Positions 34,375-43,098 of a stretch of DNA of 64,000 nt are shown piece by piece (the first letter of the stretch is position 1; every line of letters begins with the position of its first letter). This DNA is from Acidimicrobiales bacterium (lineage in GTDB: Bacteria; Actinomycetota; Acidimicrobiia; Acidimicrobiales; Aldehydirespiratoraceae), in the NCBI GenBank assembly GCA_040219515.1, contig JAVJSI010000013.1, positions 124,001-188,000 of the forward strand, read 5' to 3'. The position numbers and the translations under genes are program-made. The notes below the pieces were generated by a model. That model ran no database searches and had not been told where the DNA came from. It saw only the letters and a program-made list of their open reading frames with translations.

Positions 34375-35154
34375 ATGGACCTCTCGAAGGACTTCGCCGA
34401 CCGGCGAGGCGCGGCGTTCGTCGTCGGCGGGAGCGGCGGGATCGGTGCGGCGATCAGCGTCGCTCTGGCTGAGCGCGGCTGTGATGTGGCGCTGACCTAC
34501 CGAGGCAATGAGGATGCGGCGACCGAGGTGGCGGCGGCGGTGAGCGCATGTGGTCGGTCGGCGTGGACGATGCCCATGGACCTGCAGTCCCACCAGACCA
34601 TCGCCGCGACGATCGAGGCGATCGCCGAAGCCGCCGATGGCATCCACACGCTCGTCTACGCCGCGGGTCCGCACGTCCCTCAGAGCCACCTGAGCACGAT
34701 CGATCCGGGGGTGGTGCGTGCGCAGCTGGACATCGATGCCGCCGGCTTCTTCGCCATCGCCCAGCCGGCGCTCCCGCATCTCCGAGAGCGTCAGGGGTCG
34801 ATCGTGGCCGTCACGACCGCCGCGACCCGACGGTTCCCCGTGCGCGACGGTCTGTCGTCGATCCCCAAGGCGGCGATCGAGGCCGCCATCCGCGGTATCG
34901 CCGCCGAGGAGGGTCGGTTCGGTGTGCGCGCCAACACCGTGGGCCCGGGCATGTTGACCGACGGGATGGCCGAACGGCTGATGGATTCCGGCGATCTCGA
35001 CGAGCGAGCACTCGACGCCGCCCGTCGCAACATCCCGCTCCGCCGCTTCGGCGCCGCCGCAGACATCGCCGAGGCGGTGTGCTTCCTCGCATCCGATCGG
35101 GCCGGCTTCATCTCGGGCCAGCACCTCGATGTCGACGGTGGATTCACCGTCTGA
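34375..35154 (+). CDS. SDR-family protein lacking the catalytic tyrosine
   Basis: A 259-residue Rossmann-fold protein of the SDR superfamily. The cofactor motif is VGGSGGIGAAIS, followed by the basic strand-2 region TYRGN (NADP preference) and the helix-4 AAG; the C-terminal VDGGFTV is also typical. However, the YxxxK pair is replaced: Lys165 is present but position 161 is Ser (LSSIPK), and the usual serine is in a VTTAAT segment. Such proteins may bind NADP(H) without classical catalysis, or reduce with another acid. ATG 34375 is assumed; GTG 34360 is possible. It is the only plus-strand gene within the signalling island. Confidence 0.78.
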   Translation: MDLSKDFADRRGAAFVVGGSGGIGAAISVALAERGCDVALTYRGNEDAATEVAAAVSACGRSAWTMPMDLQSHQTIAATIEAIAEAADGIHTLVYAAGPHVPQSHLSTIDPGVVRAQLDIDAAGFFAIAQPALPHLRERQGSIVAVTTAATRRFPVRDGLSSIPKAAIEAAIRGIAAEEGRFGVRANTVGPGMLTDGMAERLMDSGDLDERALDAARRNIPLRRFGAAADIAEAVCFLASDRAGFISGQHLDVDGGFTV

Positions 35155-35159
35155 CCGGT

Positions 35160-35840
35160 TCAGCGGGCAAGACGGATCTCGACGCCGGGGCCCTCGGGGG
35201 AGGAGAGCAGCCGGAGACCTCCGCCGTGGAGTTCGCAGATGCGGCGACAGATCGCCAGTCCGACACCGGTCCCGCCCGTCCCGCCCGCTCGGCCGGCCCG
35301 GAACAGTTCGATGAGACTCGCGTCGTCGGCCCAGTCCTGCGCGCCGGGCTCGATGATCCGTAGTCGCTGATCGTCATCGACGAGGTCGTGCGACACGATG
35401 AGCCGGCGAGAGGGACCGTTGGCCCCGTGGCGGGCCGCGTTGTCGAAGAGTTCGGTGAACATGTCACAGATGAGGATCGGGTCGGCCGTGATGCGCACCG
35501 GCGCCGCCTCGATCTCGAGTGGCACCATCGGGAATCGCACCGCCGTTTCGGCGGATGCGGTTCGGACCACGTCGGCGAGTTCCAGCGACCTCGGCTGTGC
35601 CGTCGACAACCGGAGATACTCCGTGAGGCGGCGGGCCACTGCGTCGAGACCGCGCACCGACGATTGCATGTAGGCCGCCAGCGTGACCCGCTCGTCCGCG
35701 TCGATGTCAGGGGCGTCGAGGAGGTCGAGTCCGATGGCGATCGTGCGGATCGGCTCGAGCAGGTCGTGGCGGCAGAACCGTGCCAGTTCCTCGAGATCTC
35801 GTTCCGCGGGGGAGCCGACGTCGGTTGCGCGTGGGACCAT
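35160..35840 (-). CDS. Soluble histidine kinase core
   Basis: A 226-residue cytoplasmic kinase with no sensor or membrane segment. The dimerisation box carries His25 in RFCRHDLLEPIRTI, where the residue after His is Asp. The ATPase has the N-box FTELFDNAARHG, and a G2-type segment GTGVGLAICRRICELHGG. The residue following His and the short length fit kinases of phytochrome-like (HWE/HisKA) type fed by other proteins. A near-perfect ribosome site AGGAGGTGAT lies just upstream. It is convergent (5 bp) with the atypical SDR and precedes a single-domain receiver on the same strand. Confidence 0.88.
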   Translation of the reverse strand: MVPRATDVGSPAERDLEELARFCRHDLLEPIRTIAIGLDLLDAPDIDADERVTLAAYMQSSVRGLDAVARRLTEYLRLSTAQPRSLELADVVRTASAETAVRFPMVPLEIEAAPVRITADPILICDMFTELFDNAARHGANGPSRRLIVSHDLVDDDQRLRIIEPGAQDWADDASLIELFRAGRAGGTGGTGVGLAICRRICELHGGGLRLLSSPEGPGVEIRLAR

Positions 35841-35842
35841 GT

Positions 35843-35852
35843 ATCACCTCCT
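35843..35852 (-). promoter_or_regulatory. Exceptionally complete Shine-Dalgarno AGGAGGTGAT
   Basis: Ten consecutive bases complementary to the 16S rRNA 3' tail, with GGAGG ending about 6 nt before ATG 35840. This contrasts with the many leaderless starts in the window and fixes the kinase start. Confidence 0.75.
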
Positions 35853-35901
35853 GTACCACCGCTCCTGTCGGCGGCCGGCGTCGGGACCTGAGGCGGTGCG
35901 A

Positions 35902-36312
35902 TCAACCGGCGGCGTCGGCCGGGAGCTCGGTCTCCAGGAGGTGGAGCATCCGATGGACGTCCATGGGCTTGGCGAAGAACGACGTGAAGGGGTCATCGCT
36001 GAAGTCGGACGCGCGGACGTCGAGGTCGGCGGTGACCATGACGACCTTCGTGAGTGCCGCCGCCGTGTCGTCGCGTATCTCGGCGAGCACATCGGTTCCC
36101 GACATGTCCGGGAGATGGACATCCAGGAACACGAGATCGATCGGCGTGGACTTAAGCGTCTGCAGCCCGCTGCGACCCGTGGCACACGAGACGGCTTCGA
36201 GGTCGGACCGTTGGCGCACGATCCGCTCGAACAGCAGGACGTTGGCCGGGTTGTCGTCGATGAACAGCACGCGTCGCGTCGCCACTCCTGCGGCCGCCTT
36301 TCCGATCGTCAT
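35902..36312 (-). CDS. Single-domain receiver protein
   Basis: A 136-residue response-regulator receiver without output domain. It has the acidic pair LFIDDNPANVLL, phosphoacceptor Asp64 in DLVFLDVHLPDMSG, the threonine switch VMVTADLD and the lysine FFAKPMDV. It likely shuttles phosphate between the hybrid kinase upstream and the kinases downstream. Its ATG overlaps the stop of the hybrid-kinase gene by four bases (ATGA), so it is translated with it. A separate kinase gene follows after 61 bp. Confidence 0.93.
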   Translation of the reverse strand: MTIGKAAAGVATRRVLFIDDNPANVLLFERIVRQRSDLEAVSCATGRSGLQTLKSTPIDLVFLDVHLPDMSGTDVLAEIRDDTAAALTKVVMVTADLDVRASDFSDDPFTSFFAKPMDVHRMLHLLETELPADAAG

Positions 36313-38498
36313 CCGCCCTGCGTGACTCTAGTCCCCGACGGGGCTCCCTCCCTCGCGGGGAGATGGCGGCCGATGGCGTCGAGCAGATCAGCAACATCGA
36401 ACGGCTTGGTCAGGTATGCGTCGGCGCCGGCCGCTTCCAGTCGTCGCCGTGTGTCCACATTGGCATCGGCGCTGAGGATCACGGCGGGGAGGTCGGGCCG
36501 TTGCATCGAGCGGAGCTGACGCAGCAGGATTTCGCCGTCGGTGTCGGGCAGGTTCACGTCGAGGAGAAGCAGATCGATCGATTCCCGGCCGGCGATCGCG
36601 GCCGCATCGGCGCCGTTGCGGGTCGACAGGAGCTGGACGTGGCGAAGGTGCGCCACGGCCGCGCGAACGAGTGCGCCGTTCGTCTCGTTGTCCTCGACGG
36701 AGAGAATCGTGCCGGTCGGCTCGCGGTCGTCGGTTGCCGTCCGCGCGGTCTCGATCGTCGGCGTGCTCGGTGGCAACGACGCCTGGACCTCGAGGTCGAC
36801 CCAGAAGGTCGTGCCGACGCCGACGGTGGATTCGAGTCCGATCTCGGCGCCCATCTCCGCCACGAGCGTCTTCGTGAGTGTGAGACCGAGGCCCACGCCC
36901 TCGATGTCCGTCATCTCCGCGCCGAGGCGCTCGAACGGGAGGAAGAGCTTCGTCTGGTCCTCCGGGGCGATACCCGGGCCGGTGTCGCGCACCAGGATCC
37001 GACAGCCGTGTGCGCCGATCGGTTCGGTGGCGATCTCGACGGAGCCGCCGGGTCGGTTGTACTTGATCGCGTTGCTGCCGAGGTTGAGCAGCACCTGGGA
37101 CAGACGCTGGCGATCGGAGCGGACCGACACATCGGCGGAGTGGACGTGGGCGCTGAGCCTGACGCCGTTCGCACTGGCCTGCGTGGACAGGAGCTGGACG
37201 ACCTCCCGGATCAGCGCGTCGACCGGTACCGTCTCGAACGACATGGTCATCTCGCCGGCCTCGATGCGCGAGATCTGGAGAACCTCGTCGATCAGAGCGA
37301 GGAGATGCCTCCCCGCGTGCTCGATCTGTGATGCCTGCTCGGCCTGCTCGGTCTCGGGGTTCTCCAGCTGGAGGATCTGCGAGAAACCGATCACGGCGTT
37401 GAGCGGCGTGCGCAGTTCGTGGCTCATACGCGAGAGGAACCGGCTCTTGGCCCGATTCGCCGCGGTCGCTCGTTCTCTCGCCCTCAGCGCGATCAGTACG
37501 AGCGCGGTCACGATCAGGCCGGCGGCCGCGGTCGCCCACTTCAGGGTCCCGTTGAGCGGTGTTCCTTGGGTCCCGTCGATGGCTCGGACGCTCCACCGAC
37601 GGCCGGCGACGTCGATGACGCTGACCTGGGGCGAATCGAGGTCGACCGCCGCCTCGTCGGCGAGTCCGGGAGTGGCGAACACCACCGTCGACTCGGAGGC
37701 GGCCGCACTCGGGCCCAGATCTCGGATCTCCACATCGGTGCGGTCGTCGAGGGCGATCACGCTTCCCGTCAGGTCGCCCATGCGAAACGCGGCGTAGACG
37801 ACACCCTGAAACTGCGCCTGCCGCTCCTCGGTCGTGCCCGGCGTCAGGGCGTCGGCGTACCAGGGCACCATCACGAGAAAGGCGAACTGGGTGTCGGTCT
37901 CCTGGACCAGAGTGGTCGGCGCGGTCGCCGCCGGTGCGCCCGTGTTGCGGGCTCGGATGGCGGCGTCGGCGCGGTTCTCGATGGCGAGGAGGTCGAGGCC
38001 GAACGCGGCTTCGTTCCCGGCCACGGGGTGGATCAGCGAGATGGGGAGCAGCTCATCGGCGTCGCCGAGGGGGTGGAGTTCGAACGGGGGGAAGTCGGCC
38101 TCGGCTCGTGCCGCGCGCGCCTCGACGCCCCGGGAGTACTCGTCGAGCGCGGATCGTTCCACCAGCGGGGCCACGCCCACGACCTGCGCGCCGGGGAAGC
38201 GGACATCGAGTTCGAGCGACGTCACGTAGTCGGCGAAGAGTTGGTGGTCGTCGGCGGAGGACGCGACGACCTGACTGCGAAGACCGAAGAGGACCTCGAC
38301 ATAGGCCTCGACTCGCCGTTCGATCGCGTTCGCCGTGTCCTGGCTGAAGCGGGTGGCGAGGTCACGTTCGGTGGTGCGCTCCTCGGCTCGCAGCGCGAAG
38401 AAGGCCCCGGCGGTCACCGCGAGCAGCGCCATCACGAAGATCGCGGCACCGAGCGGAAGCCCGTGGCGCTGTGCGCTTCGATACCACGGACCGTTCAT
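36309..38498 (-). CDS. CHASE-domain hybrid sensor histidine kinase
   Basis: A 729-residue membrane kinase. TM1 is residues ~17-37; an extracytoplasmic CHASE domain follows (~75-300; FPGAQVVGVAPLVERS and LISLIHPVAGN-type blocks); TM2 is ~320-340. The cytoplasmic part has HisKA with His360 in RMSHELRTPLNAVIGFSQ, HATPase_c (N-box LNLGSNAIKYN, G-boxes RDTGPGIAPEDQ and GVGLGLTLTKTLVAEMG) and a C-terminal receiver with LLLLDVNLPDTDG and YLTKPFDVADLLDAI. CHASE domains sense small organic molecules. ATG 38498 was chosen as the start nearest TM1. The receiver protein downstream is coupled by ATGA. Confidence 0.93.
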   Translation of the reverse strand: MNGPWYRSAQRHGLPLGAAIFVMALLAVTAGAFFALRAEERTTERDLATRFSQDTANAIERRVEAYVEVLFGLRSQVVASSADDHQLFADYVTSLELDVRFPGAQVVGVAPLVERSALDEYSRGVEARAARAEADFPPFELHPLGDADELLPISLIHPVAGNEAAFGLDLLAIENRADAAIRARNTGAPAATAPTTLVQETDTQFAFLVMVPWYADALTPGTTEERQAQFQGVVYAAFRMGDLTGSVIALDDRTDVEIRDLGPSAAASESTVVFATPGLADEAAVDLDSPQVSVIDVAGRRWSVRAIDGTQGTPLNGTLKWATAAAGLIVTALVLIALRARERATAANRAKSRFLSRMSHELRTPLNAVIGFSQILQLENPETEQAEQASQIEHAGRHLLALIDEVLQISRIEAGEMTMSFETVPVDALIREVVQLLSTQASANGVRLSAHVHSADVSVRSDRQRLSQVLLNLGSNAIKYNRPGGSVEIATEPIGAHGCRILVRDTGPGIAPEDQTKLFLPFERLGAEMTDIEGVGLGLTLTKTLVAEMGAEIGLESTVGVGTTFWVDLEVQASLPPSTPTIETARTATDDREPTGTILSVEDNETNGALVRAAVAHLRHVQLLSTRNGADAAAIAGRESIDLLLLDVNLPDTDGEILLRQLRSMQRPDLPAVILSADANVDTRRRLEAAGADAYLTKPFDVADLLDAIGRHLPAREGAPSGTRVTQGG

Positions 38499-38692
38499 GT
38501 CGTCCCGTCGGCGGGCACGGCCCGCCCTTGAGGCGCTGGTTGCCGGAATGCCGCCATCCGCGGCGACGTCCGCTTCGGTCGGGTTCTGAGCGAAGAAACC
38601 CGGGCCGCAGCATCGTCCACGACAGGCCACTGGCCATCAGGCGTCGCCGTCGGCCGGACGTCGTCGCCCGTGGTGGGAATCTCCGGCTCAGG

Positions 38693-38944
38693 TCACCTGT
38701 TGGCGACGAGCGGTTCGAGCTCGCCGCCGTAGAGCATCGTTTGGGTGCCGTCGACGCATGAGCTCACGACGATGTACGAGTTCAGGTCGGAGTCGACCCC
38801 CCGCTCCACCAATCGAACGACGGTGCCGACGAGGGAGTCGATCGCCTCGATACCGGTGGGTGCGAGGTCGACGACGACGAAGCGTTCGTCAACGAGAGTT
38901 GCGTGATCCGTCGGTTGGGTGGGGCGGTGGCGTGAGGCGACCAT
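38693..38944 (-). CDS. Small hypothetical protein near the signalling island
   Basis: An 83-residue protein with balanced composition, not the Arg/Pro-rich signature of antisense shadow frames. It has an N-terminal segment VASRHRPTQPTDHATLV and a C-terminal half with DLAPTGIEAIDSLVGTVVRLVERG and SYIVVSSCVDG. No family is recognised. ATG 38944 is preceded by AGAAGG at suitable distance. An overlapping plus-strand frame (38471-38761) is less protein-like. It is upstream of the hybrid kinase gene by about 195 bp and may belong to the island, but this is uncertain. Confidence 0.45.
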   Translation of the reverse strand: MVASRHRPTQPTDHATLVDERFVVVDLAPTGIEAIDSLVGTVVRLVERGVDSDLNSYIVVSSCVDGTQTMLYGGELEPLVANR

Positions 38945-39107
38945 GAGGCCTTCTTCGGACCAGGGAGCTCGGTTCTTTCGGAATCGGATCGACGCCGTTC
39001 TCGGTGTCACCGCCGTGTGAGTCCTATGGCCCATGCGGATCAACGACCGTCGTCCATGGGTCGCCGCCCGTTGCTAGGTTTCGACGACCGAATCCCAGGA
39101 GGAACCG

Positions 39108-40658
39108 TTGTATCCCGGAGCCCACGCCGCCAGTCGCCCCGACCACCCCGCCGTCATCATGGCGTCGACCGGCGACCGCATCTCATACGCCGAACTCGAC
39201 GACGAGGCCAACCGGCTTTCCCACGTTTTCCACGACCTCGGCCTGCGACCCGGCGACCATGTCGCCTTCTGCCTCGAGAACCACCCTCGGTTCCTCTCGC
39301 TCTGCTGGGGGGCCCACTACGCGGGCCTGATCTACACCGCGATGAGCAGCCGCCTCACCACCGAGGAGATGGCCTACATCATCGACAACTGCGGGGCGAA
39401 GGTGTTCATCACGTCGCCCTACAAGGCGGATCAGGCCGCGGCGCTACTCGACCAGACGCCGGGGGTCGAACTGCGACTCATGCTCGATCGCACGATCGAC
39501 GGCTACGACAGCTACGAGGATGCGCTCGAGGCTGCGTCACCCGAACCCCTGCCCGACCGGGTGGCCGGCACCGACATGCTCTACAGCTCCGGCACCACCG
39601 GACGTCCGAAGGGCATCATCCCGTCCGTGGGGCAGGTGCCGCTGGAGGAGGCCGGGTCCGGGGTCGGTGGGCTCGGCGCCATGCTCTTCGGCTTCGACGA
39701 GGATTCCCGCTACCTGTCGCCGGCCCCGCTCTATCACGCCGCGCCGCTGCGGTTCTGCATGGGCATGCACATGGCGGGTGGCACGGTCGTGGTCATGGAA
39801 CGCTTCGATCCGGAGGACTACCTGCGCCTTGTCGGCGAGTACCAGATCACGGTGTCGCAGGTCGTGCCCACGATGTTCGTGAGGATGCTGAAGCTGCCCG
39901 AGGAGGTCCGGGCGGCCTACGACGTGTCGTCGTTGCAGGCGTGCCTCCACGCCGCGGCGCCCTGTCCGGTCGACGTGAAGCGGCAGATGATCGAATGGTG
40001 GGGTCCGGTCATCCACGAGTACTACGCCGGCACCGAGGGCAACGGGTTCGTCTACTGCAACAGCGAGCAGTGGCTCGAGCATCCCGGCACCGTCGGCTCT
40101 GCGCTCCTCGGCATCATCCACATCGTCGGTGACGACGGCGAGGAGGTGCCCGTGGGGGAGTCGGGCACCGTCTACTTCGAGGGCGGCGCCGAGTTCGAAT
40201 ATCACGGCGACCCCGAGAAGACGGCCGACTCTCGCCACCCGCGCGGATGGTCGACGCTCGGCGACGTGGGCCGGGTCGACGAGGACGGGTTCCTCTATCT
40301 GACCGATCGCAAGGCCTACATGATCATCTCGGGTGGTGTGAACATCTATCCGCAGGAAGCCGAGAACGTGCTGACGATGCACCCCGCAGTGGCCGACGTC
40401 GCCGTGATCGGGGTGCCCAACGAGGACTTCGGCGAGGAGGTGAAGGGTGTCGTGCAACCGGTCGAGATGCCCGCCGACGACGCGGCCGCCGCTGCGCTGT
40501 CCCGTGAGCTGATCGCGTACTGCCGCGAGCAGCTCGCCGACGTGAAGTGCCCGCGCTCCATCGACTTCCGCGAGGAACTCCCGCGCCACCCGACCGGGAA
40601 GCTCTACAAGCGTCTGCTCAAGGACGAGTACTGGGCCGACTCCGGCCGAACGATCTGA
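39108..40658 (+). CDS. Acyl-CoA synthetase (AMP-binding, FadD-like)
   Basis: A 516-residue adenylate-forming enzyme. Motifs in order are the P-loop YSSGTTGRPKG, HEYYAGTEGNG (A5), the TLGDVGRVDEDGFLYLTDR/GGVNIYPQE block (A7/A8) and PTGKLYKRLL with the catalytic lysine. It starts with TTG at 39108, supported by an excellent AGGAGGA ribosome site at 39097-39103. A TAGGTT box around 39074-39079 suggests a promoter with a short leader. It is followed by an SRPBCC-MFS fusion 19 bp later. Substrate may be a hydrophobic or aromatic acid. Confidence 0.93.
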   Translation: MYPGAHAASRPDHPAVIMASTGDRISYAELDDEANRLSHVFHDLGLRPGDHVAFCLENHPRFLSLCWGAHYAGLIYTAMSSRLTTEEMAYIIDNCGAKVFITSPYKADQAAALLDQTPGVELRLMLDRTIDGYDSYEDALEAASPEPLPDRVAGTDMLYSSGTTGRPKGIIPSVGQVPLEEAGSGVGGLGAMLFGFDEDSRYLSPAPLYHAAPLRFCMGMHMAGGTVVVMERFDPEDYLRLVGEYQITVSQVVPTMFVRMLKLPEEVRAAYDVSSLQACLHAAAPCPVDVKRQMIEWWGPVIHEYYAGTEGNGFVYCNSEQWLEHPGTVGSALLGIIHIVGDDGEEVPVGESGTVYFEGGAEFEYHGDPEKTADSRHPRGWSTLGDVGRVDEDGFLYLTDRKAYMIISGGVNIYPQEAENVLTMHPAVADVAVIGVPNEDFGEEVKGVVQPVEMPADDAAAAALSRELIAYCREQLADVKCPRSIDFREELPRHPTGKLYKRLLKDEYWADSGRTI

Positions 40659-40677
40659 CCGGCGGGAGGCCTCGCCG

Positions 40678-42231
40678 ATGCGCCCCGACGTCGTCGTCAC
40701 GACTCGCGTCGTCGACGCGCCCACGCGTGATCGGCTGTTGGCGGCGCGAGACGACATGGTGCTCGAGCGCGAGATCGCGCCAGGCCGTTTCGAACTGATC
40801 GAGGGACCGTTCCACGAGTACTCGAGGACGGTCGAGCTCGGGGAGGAGACCGCCACCGGAACGGCGGTCACCCAGACACTCGAGTACACGGCCGCGATGG
40901 CCGGATTCGGTGCGATGTTCGCCCGCCCGATTCGCCGGCAGATGGCCGATTTCTCGGGCAAACGGCCGTGGCCCTGGTGGAGCCCTCCCGAACGTCAGAC
41001 TGCGCGCGTGTCCGAGATGGTGGCGCTGCTGTGCGCGCTGGCGTTCGTGATCGGCTACTCGATCAGCGTCACCACCCAGACGATGACCTTCGCGGTGGAC
41101 GAGTTCGGGGTGTCGGACGCAGCCCAGGGCAACGCGCTCGCCTCGATCCGCGTCGGGGTCCTCATGTCGCTGGGCCTGCTGATGATCGCCGACCGGCGCG
41201 GCCGCCGGGGTGTGCTCATCGGCACGGTCACGGCCTCGTGCGTCGCCGCAGCCGCCGGCGCGATCGTGCCCAACATCGAGCTGTTGGCCGGCTCCCAGAC
41301 GATCACTCGCGGCCTCGCCACCACGGCGAGCATCCTTCTCGGTGTCGTCGCCGCCGAGGAGGTCGGTCCTCGGAGCCGGGCCTACGCCGTGTCCGTGCTG
41401 GTGATGATGGGAGGGGCCGGCGCGTTCCTCTCGATCATGTTGCTGCCCATCGCCGGGATCGACGACTGGACGTGGCGTCTGCTCTTCGTCGTGCCGCTGC
41501 TGTTCCTCCCTCTCTGTCGTTCGGTCGCCCGCGTCCTACCGGAGTCGAGACGGTTCACCGCCGCCGAGGCCAGCCGGAACGACGATCATCCACCGGTCCC
41601 ACCGACGCCCCGGGGCCAGTTCCGCAACCGGCTGCTCCTGCTGGCTGCGGCCGGCTTCATCCACGCGTCGTTTCAGGCCCCGACCAATCAGCTCCTCAAC
41701 GACTTTCTGAAGGACGAGCGAGGGTTCTCGGCTTCGGGCATCTCCGGATTCCGAATGGCGACATCGCTCCCCGGGATTCTCGGCATCGTGGTCGGCGGTC
41801 GGCTGGCCGAGGTGCACGGCCGTCGAATGGTCGGTGCGCTCGCCGTGCTCATCGGCGGGGCCACGACCGTGGTCACCTACAACACGACCGGCGGGGTGAT
41901 GTGGCTGGTGGCCATCGTGTCGATCGTCTTCACCGCTGCCGCGGTGCCCGCGCTGGGCGTCTACGGGCCAGAGCTCTTTCCGACCTCGATGCGGGGGCGG
42001 GCCAATGCGGTGATCACCACCATCACGGTCGCCGGTTCGGCGACGGGGCTCGTGATCGCGGGCCAACTCGACGAACGGTACGGCGGGCTCAGCCGCGGGG
42101 TCACCCTGCTCGGCGTCGGCCCGCTCATCGTGGTGCTGATGGTGGTGTTGCTCTACCCGGAAACCGCGAACCTCGACCTGGAAGACCTCAATCCGCAGGA
42201 CGCGCCGATCGTTCGCGGCCTCGACCTGTGA
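40678..42231 (+). CDS. MFS transporter with N-terminal SRPBCC-like domain
   Basis: A 517-residue protein in two parts. Residues ~1-95 are soluble and beta-rich with an SRPBCC pattern (RPDVVVTTRVVDAPTRDRLL, then FELIEGPFHEYSRTVEL). Residues ~100-500 form a 12-helix major-facilitator transporter, with the sugar-porter-like loops PESRRF and GPELFPTSMRGRANAVIT. The fusion would place a ligand-binding domain in the cytosol at the start of the transporter. It follows the acyl-CoA synthetase gene by 19 bp, so uptake and activation of the same acid is plausible. Exact substrate is not known. Confidence 0.8.
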   Translation: MRPDVVVTTRVVDAPTRDRLLAARDDMVLEREIAPGRFELIEGPFHEYSRTVELGEETATGTAVTQTLEYTAAMAGFGAMFARPIRRQMADFSGKRPWPWWSPPERQTARVSEMVALLCALAFVIGYSISVTTQTMTFAVDEFGVSDAAQGNALASIRVGVLMSLGLLMIADRRGRRGVLIGTVTASCVAAAAGAIVPNIELLAGSQTITRGLATTASILLGVVAAEEVGPRSRAYAVSVLVMMGGAGAFLSIMLLPIAGIDDWTWRLLFVVPLLFLPLCRSVARVLPESRRFTAAEASRNDDHPPVPPTPRGQFRNRLLLLAAAGFIHASFQAPTNQLLNDFLKDERGFSASGISGFRMATSLPGILGIVVGGRLAEVHGRRMVGALAVLIGGATTVVTYNTTGGVMWLVAIVSIVFTAAAVPALGVYGPELFPTSMRGRANAVITTITVAGSATGLVIAGQLDERYGGLSRGVTLLGVGPLIVVLMVVLLYPETANLDLEDLNPQDAPIVRGLDL

Positions 42232-42240
42232 CCCGGCCGG

Positions 42241-43098
42241 TCAGTCGATCTTGAGGATCCGGGCCGCATTCCCGCGAAGGAACTTGGGCCAGACGTGGTC
42301 GCGGAAGGGCACGTCCTTCATCTCGGTCATGATCCGCTCGATCGACAGACCCATCGGGAAGTAGCCGGCGTAGAGCACCTTGTCGGCGCCGCGGGTGTTC
42401 GCATAGTCGATGATGGCCTTGGGGTAGTGCTTGGGGGCGAAGGCCGACGTGGAGAAGTGCAGACCGGGCCACTTCAGCATGAGCTTGACGGCGAGGGCCT
42501 CCCACGGCTCACAGCCGTGGCGGGTGACGAAGGTGAGCTCGGGGAAGTCGTACATCACCTGGTCGATGCGCTCGACGTGTTGCGGCGAGAACGGCAGCCG
42601 CGGCCCGGGGATGCCGGCACACACGAAGATCGGCAGGTCGAGCTCACAGCACGTCGCGTAGACCGGATAGAACTTCGGATCGTCGATCGGCACCTGGGGC
42701 ACACAGCCGGCCGGGAACGCGCCGACCGATCGGGTGTTGAACTCGTCGTGCTCGCGGCGGATCTTGCGGACCGCACCGACGACGTCGTTGGGATCGACGT
42801 TGGTCTGGGCGATGAACCGATCCGGGTGGTCGGTGAGGGCCTTCTGCGACACCTCGCCCTCGCAGCCGATCAGGCCGATCTCGATGCCGTACTTGTCCAT
42901 CTCGCCGATCGTCAGCGCGATGGGATCGTCGCTGCCGTAGAGCTCCTTCGGAACGCCCTTGAACATGTACTCGACCGGGAACTCGAAGTCCGTCGACTCG
43001 GTGTCCTTGAGCTGTCCACGGATGAAGTCGTACTGGCTGAAGTCCTGGGCCGGGAACGAGATCATGCAATCGATCGCCCCGATTCCGGTGGGCATCAT
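42241..43098 (-). CDS. Amidohydrolase-2-like protein, last gene of an ABC operon
   Basis: A 285-residue TIM-barrel protein of the amidohydrolase-2 type: VDPNDVVGAVRKIRREHDEFN, AFPAGCVPQVPIDDPKFYPVYATCCELDLPIFVCAGIPG, FVTRHGCEPWEALAVKLMLKWPGL, SAFAPKHYPKAIIDYAN and RGADKVLYAGYFPMGLS. The usual N-terminal HxH metal pair is not visible (it opens IDCMISFPAQDF), so it may be a decarboxylase-like or inactive variant. Its ATG overlaps the stop of the small membrane protein by four bases. Linkage to the transporter operon suggests that it acts on the imported compound. Confidence 0.78.
   Translation of the reverse strand: MMPTGIGAIDCMISFPAQDFSQYDFIRGQLKDTESTDFEFPVEYMFKGVPKELYGSDDPIALTIGEMDKYGIEIGLIGCEGEVSQKALTDHPDRFIAQTNVDPNDVVGAVRKIRREHDEFNTRSVGAFPAGCVPQVPIDDPKFYPVYATCCELDLPIFVCAGIPGPRLPFSPQHVERIDQVMYDFPELTFVTRHGCEPWEALAVKLMLKWPGLHFSTSAFAPKHYPKAIIDYANTRGADKVLYAGYFPMGLSIERIMTEMKDVPFRDHVWPKFLRGNAARILKID

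Noticed and set aside
36541-37797. Plus-strand 418-residue frame opposite the hybrid kinase
   Set aside because: Ser/Arg-rich and without motifs, while the opposite strand encodes complete kinase domains.
38471-38761. Plus-strand 96-residue frame near the hypothetical gene
   Set aside because: Arg-rich shadow of the minus-strand genes.
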